A DNA stretch of 6,701 nucleotides, taken from an uncultured Clostridia bacterium (GTDB lineage Bacteria > Bacillota > Clostridia > Lachnospirales > CAG-274). Positions 5,210-6,701 of the stretch are shown here, piece by piece. The notes under the pieces are model-generated. The model did not search any database, had not been told where the DNA came from, and saw only the letters and a list, made by a program, of their open reading frames with translations. The stretch covers positions 1-6,701 of the forward strand of contig CANQBT010000112.1 in NCBI GenBank assembly GCA_947589405.1. Reading direction: 5' to 3'. Position 1 is the first letter of the stretch. Every line of letters begins with the position of its first letter. The position numbers and the translations under genes are program-made.

Positions 5210-5232
5210 ATAAACAAAATACATTATAAATC
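5200..5232. promoter_or_regulatory. Candidate operator for the M56 gene
   Basis: GATTTATAAT (5200-5209) and ATTATAAATC (5223-5232) are perfect 10-bp inverted arms, 13 bases apart. The left arm covers the -10 box and the right arm the expected early transcript. A bound dimeric repressor would shut the promoter. M56 receptors normally work with a BlaI/MecI repressor; none is encoded in this window. A weak AT-rich terminator is the alternative. Confidence 0.55.
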
Positions 5233-5255
5233 CTATGCGTGAAAGGAAAAATACC

Positions 5256-5444
5256 ATGTATACCGAAGAGATCTCTCCCGAATTGCTTGAAAAATTGCAT
5301 AATGAAATGCCTGTGGCAGAGCTTACATTTTTTTCCGTATTGAATACGGTAGTAATGACGGCTATTATAATAATTCTTTTCATATTTATTACTAAAAGGC
5401 TTAAGTCCTTGACGGATATACCCATAGGTCTTATATATGCCTAA
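5256..5444 (+). CDS. N-terminal fragment of the M56 gene
   Basis: This is the 62-residue open part of the broken M56 gene. It has an acidic start (MYTEEISPELLEKL), one strongly hydrophobic helix (about 22-46, ELTFFSVLNTVVMTAIIII onward), and a basic end KRLKSL facing the cytoplasm. Insertion of one T at about 5441 would extend it into YALIGIRLLMPFKL, the usual second-helix sequence of M56 proteins. Alone it would be a small membrane peptide with no known function. Confidence 0.5.
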   Translation: MYTEEISPELLEKLHNEMPVAELTFFSVLNTVVMTAIIIILFIFITKRLKSLTDIPIGLIYA

Positions 5445-5566
5445 TAGGTATAAGACTTCTCATGCCGTTTAAGCTGCGCAGAATGCACATTGTAAGCTCA
5501 TATATAATATTGGAAACAGTACGGATAATTGTCGATTCTCCTGTGACTGTACCGAGAATGATCTTA

Positions 5567-5575
5567 GGGGGGGGG
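5567..5575 (+). repeat. G9 homopolymer in the M56 gene
   Basis: Nine consecutive G in an AT-rich gene. With nine, the upstream frame meets TAA at 5576-5578; with eight it reads LGGNISIV and on into the peptidase domain. Tracts like this slip during replication and are also error-prone in assemblies. Confidence 0.85.
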
Positions 5576-5705
5576 TAATATAAGCATAGTCAATATACTC
5601 TGTATCATATGGATAATAGGAGGGGCAATAAGCCTTTTACGCTATGCTTTAAAATACATTAGGCTGTGCCGCAGCATAAGAGATATACCCGACAATGAAA
5701 GGGCA

Positions 5706-6569
5706 ATGGATATACTGAGTGAGCTTAAATGTGAACACGGCTTTGATTTCACCACAAGGGCGATAACAACGGAAAATATAAGCTATCCTGCGGAGTTTGG
5801 AATATTCGGACAGACAATATTCATAAACGACAGTACCTACAGCGATGAAGAGCTAAGGTACATACTCCTTCACGAGCTTATACATTTTCAAAACGGCTCC
5901 AACAGAATAAAGGTATTTATGAATATAGTATGCTGTATATACTGGTGGGACCCCTTTGCAAGGCTTTTTGCCAACCATATTGACGATATAATTGAAATGT
6001 ATGTGGACAATGCCGTTGCAGGCTCTCTTGACAGTAAAGGAAAGCTTCGGTACATGTATTGTGTATTTAATGTATACAAGCATATAAACAAAAGCAATAT
6101 AAATACAACATTTACAGAGTCTATGGCAGGTAAGGGCGGTAAAAATAAGCTTCTGGAAAGATTTAAAGCCATAACGGAAAATAAAAGGCTGAATATACCG
6201 GCATGTGTATTTTCAGGCGCATTGTTGTGTATATGTATACTGTTTTCATTATCGTTTTTATTTTATGCTGCGGGACAACCTTCTGTAGAAGATTATATAG
6301 GCGTACATATAGCTCTTACAGATGAAAACTCTTATATAGGGGAAAAAATCGGTGAAGAAGGCTTTTATGCCATATACTACGAAGGAAAGCCAATAATAGA
6401 GCATACAAACAGAAAGTCTTTGGAGATAATAAGGAAATTCAGCCGCATGAAACCTACGGACCCTGACATTCCTAATGATTATTTTGCCGAAAACGGAGCT
6501 GTCAATGAAAAATATATGGAAACTGTAATAAGTGACGATGGTGGTTACACATTTATATTTAAAAAATAA
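5706..6569 (+). CDS. C-terminal fragment: M56 peptidase and sensor domain
   Basis: This is the peptidase-bearing part of the broken M56 gene; the frame is open from 5577 and ATG 5706 is just its first Met, with no strong ribosome site. In this 287-residue stretch, HELIH (56-60, coded at 5871-5885) is the HExxH zinc motif, and EMYVD (97-101) matches the downstream Glu/Asp motif of the family. YWWDPF (79-84) is the usual segment after the first motif. A hydrophobic helix at 164-189 is followed by an outside domain of about 98 residues. That is far shorter than the penicillin-sensing domain of BlaR1 (about 250) and shows no penicillin-binding motif, so the ligand is not expected to be a beta-lactam. 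Confidence 0.75.
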   Translation: MDILSELKCEHGFDFTTRAITTENISYPAEFGIFGQTIFINDSTYSDEELRYILLHELIHFQNGSNRIKVFMNIVCCIYWWDPFARLFANHIDDIIEMYVDNAVAGSLDSKGKLRYMYCVFNVYKHINKSNINTTFTESMAGKGGKNKLLERFKAITENKRLNIPACVFSGALLCICILFSLSFLFYAAGQPSVEDYIGVHIALTDENSYIGEKIGEEGFYAIYYEGKPIIEHTNRKSLEIIRKFSRMKPTDPDIPNDYFAENGAVNEKYMETVISDDGGYTFIFKK

Positions 6570-6582
6570 CAGAAAATTTTGC

Positions 6583-6617
6583 AAATGCCGCTTAAACAGC
6601 GGCATTTCAGATTTTTT
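6583..6617 (+). terminator. Rho-independent terminator after the M56 gene
   Basis: AAATGCCGCT (6583-6592) pairs perfectly with AGCGGCATTT (6598-6607) around TAAAC, and a T6 run follows at 6612-6617. It starts 13 bases after the stop codon and closes the M56 transcript. Confidence 0.9.
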
Positions 6618-6658
6618 AAAACTTTTTTAAAACTTGTAAAAAAATTTATTAAAAACTA

Positions 6659-6687
6659 TTGACAAAGTTTAACTGCTGTGGTATATT
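6659..6687 (+). promoter_or_regulatory. Promoter reading out of the window
   Basis: TTGACA (6659-6664), 17 bases, TATATT (6682-6687). TAACTG (6670-6675) and CAGTTA (6695-6700) are inverted arms flanking the -10 box and may be an operator. The gene served lies beyond 6701. Confidence 0.7.
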
Positions 6688-6701
6688 ATACTTACAGTTA
6701 G

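Larger units (their letters stand above)
5256..6569 (+). pseudogene. M56 (BlaR1/MecR1-like) membrane metallopeptidase, two frameshifts
   Basis: Three segments together make one M56 sensor protease of about 437 residues. Segment 1 (5256-5444) gives an N-terminal membrane helix and ends YA-stop. Segment 2, in another frame (from about 5441 to 5578), continues LIGIRLLMPFKLRRMHIVS and stops after the G9 tract. Segment 3, back in the first frame (from 5577), runs through the peptidase to 6569. One missing base near 5441 and one extra G at 5567-5575 explain both breaks, and the net frame is restored. The family senses signals outside the cell and cleaves a cytoplasmic BlaI-type repressor. The start is ATG 5256, with AAAGGA (5242-5247) before it. 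Either it is a recent pseudogene, the tract is phase-variable, or there are assembly errors. Codons in segment 2 still read as sensible protein, so decay would be very recent. Confidence 0.8.

Noticed and set aside
5256..6569. BlaR1 beta-lactam sensor
   Set aside because: The outside domain is only about 98 residues with no penicillin-binding motif, so only the M56 family is called.

Overview
The window looks like a low-GC Gram-positive anaerobe, most likely a gut-type clostridial Bacillota. The basis is AT-rich DNA, strong AGGAGG-type ribosome binding sites, near-consensus sigma-A promoters, and gene families typical of that group (HxlR regulator, class M sirtuin, M56 sensor protease). Species cannot be named from this.

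Layout. Positions 1-541 have no credible gene. They hold a cluster of palindromic intergenic repeats, including a MITE-like element at 296-472 and two copies of one hairpin module with a covarying base pair. At 542-600 a 59-bp relic repeats the junction between the flavoprotein gene and the macrodomain gene found at about 3583-3642. Next is an HxlR-family regulator (597-935, minus), divergent from a plus-strand operon. That operon starts with a 47-codon peptide gene (1127-1270) carrying two copies of ACGSACGAGD. A radical SAM/SPASM enzyme (1362-2396), a nitroreductase (2396-2980), a flavin-barrel/2x[4Fe-4S] ferredoxin fusion (2980-3597), a zinc macrodomain ADP-ribosyl hydrolase (3599-4393) and a class M sirtuin (4338-5201) follow, overlapping or nearly abutting from the SAM enzyme onward. 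I see no terminator among them. A consensus promoter inside the 3' end of the sirtuin gene then drives a frameshifted BlaR1/MecR1-like M56 peptidase gene (5256-6569) with a G9 tract, followed by a rho-independent terminator and a promoter pointing out of the window.

How it may work (inference). The peptide is the probable RiPP precursor and the SPASM enzyme its maturase, matching the 'ACGX' arrangement of Cys-rich repeat peptide plus radical SAM/SPASM protein. The flavin and iron-sulfur proteins could supply electrons or modify the product. The sirtuin/macrodomain pair forms a reversible ADP-ribosylation module. In described SirTM operons that module acts on a lipoylated GcvH-L carrier, but neither GcvH-L nor a lipoate ligase is in this window; the only small putative substrate encoded here is the Cys-repeat peptide. 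A thiol-rich RiPP coupled to redox flavoproteins and ADP-ribosylation under an HxlR regulator is the most interesting proposal in the window.
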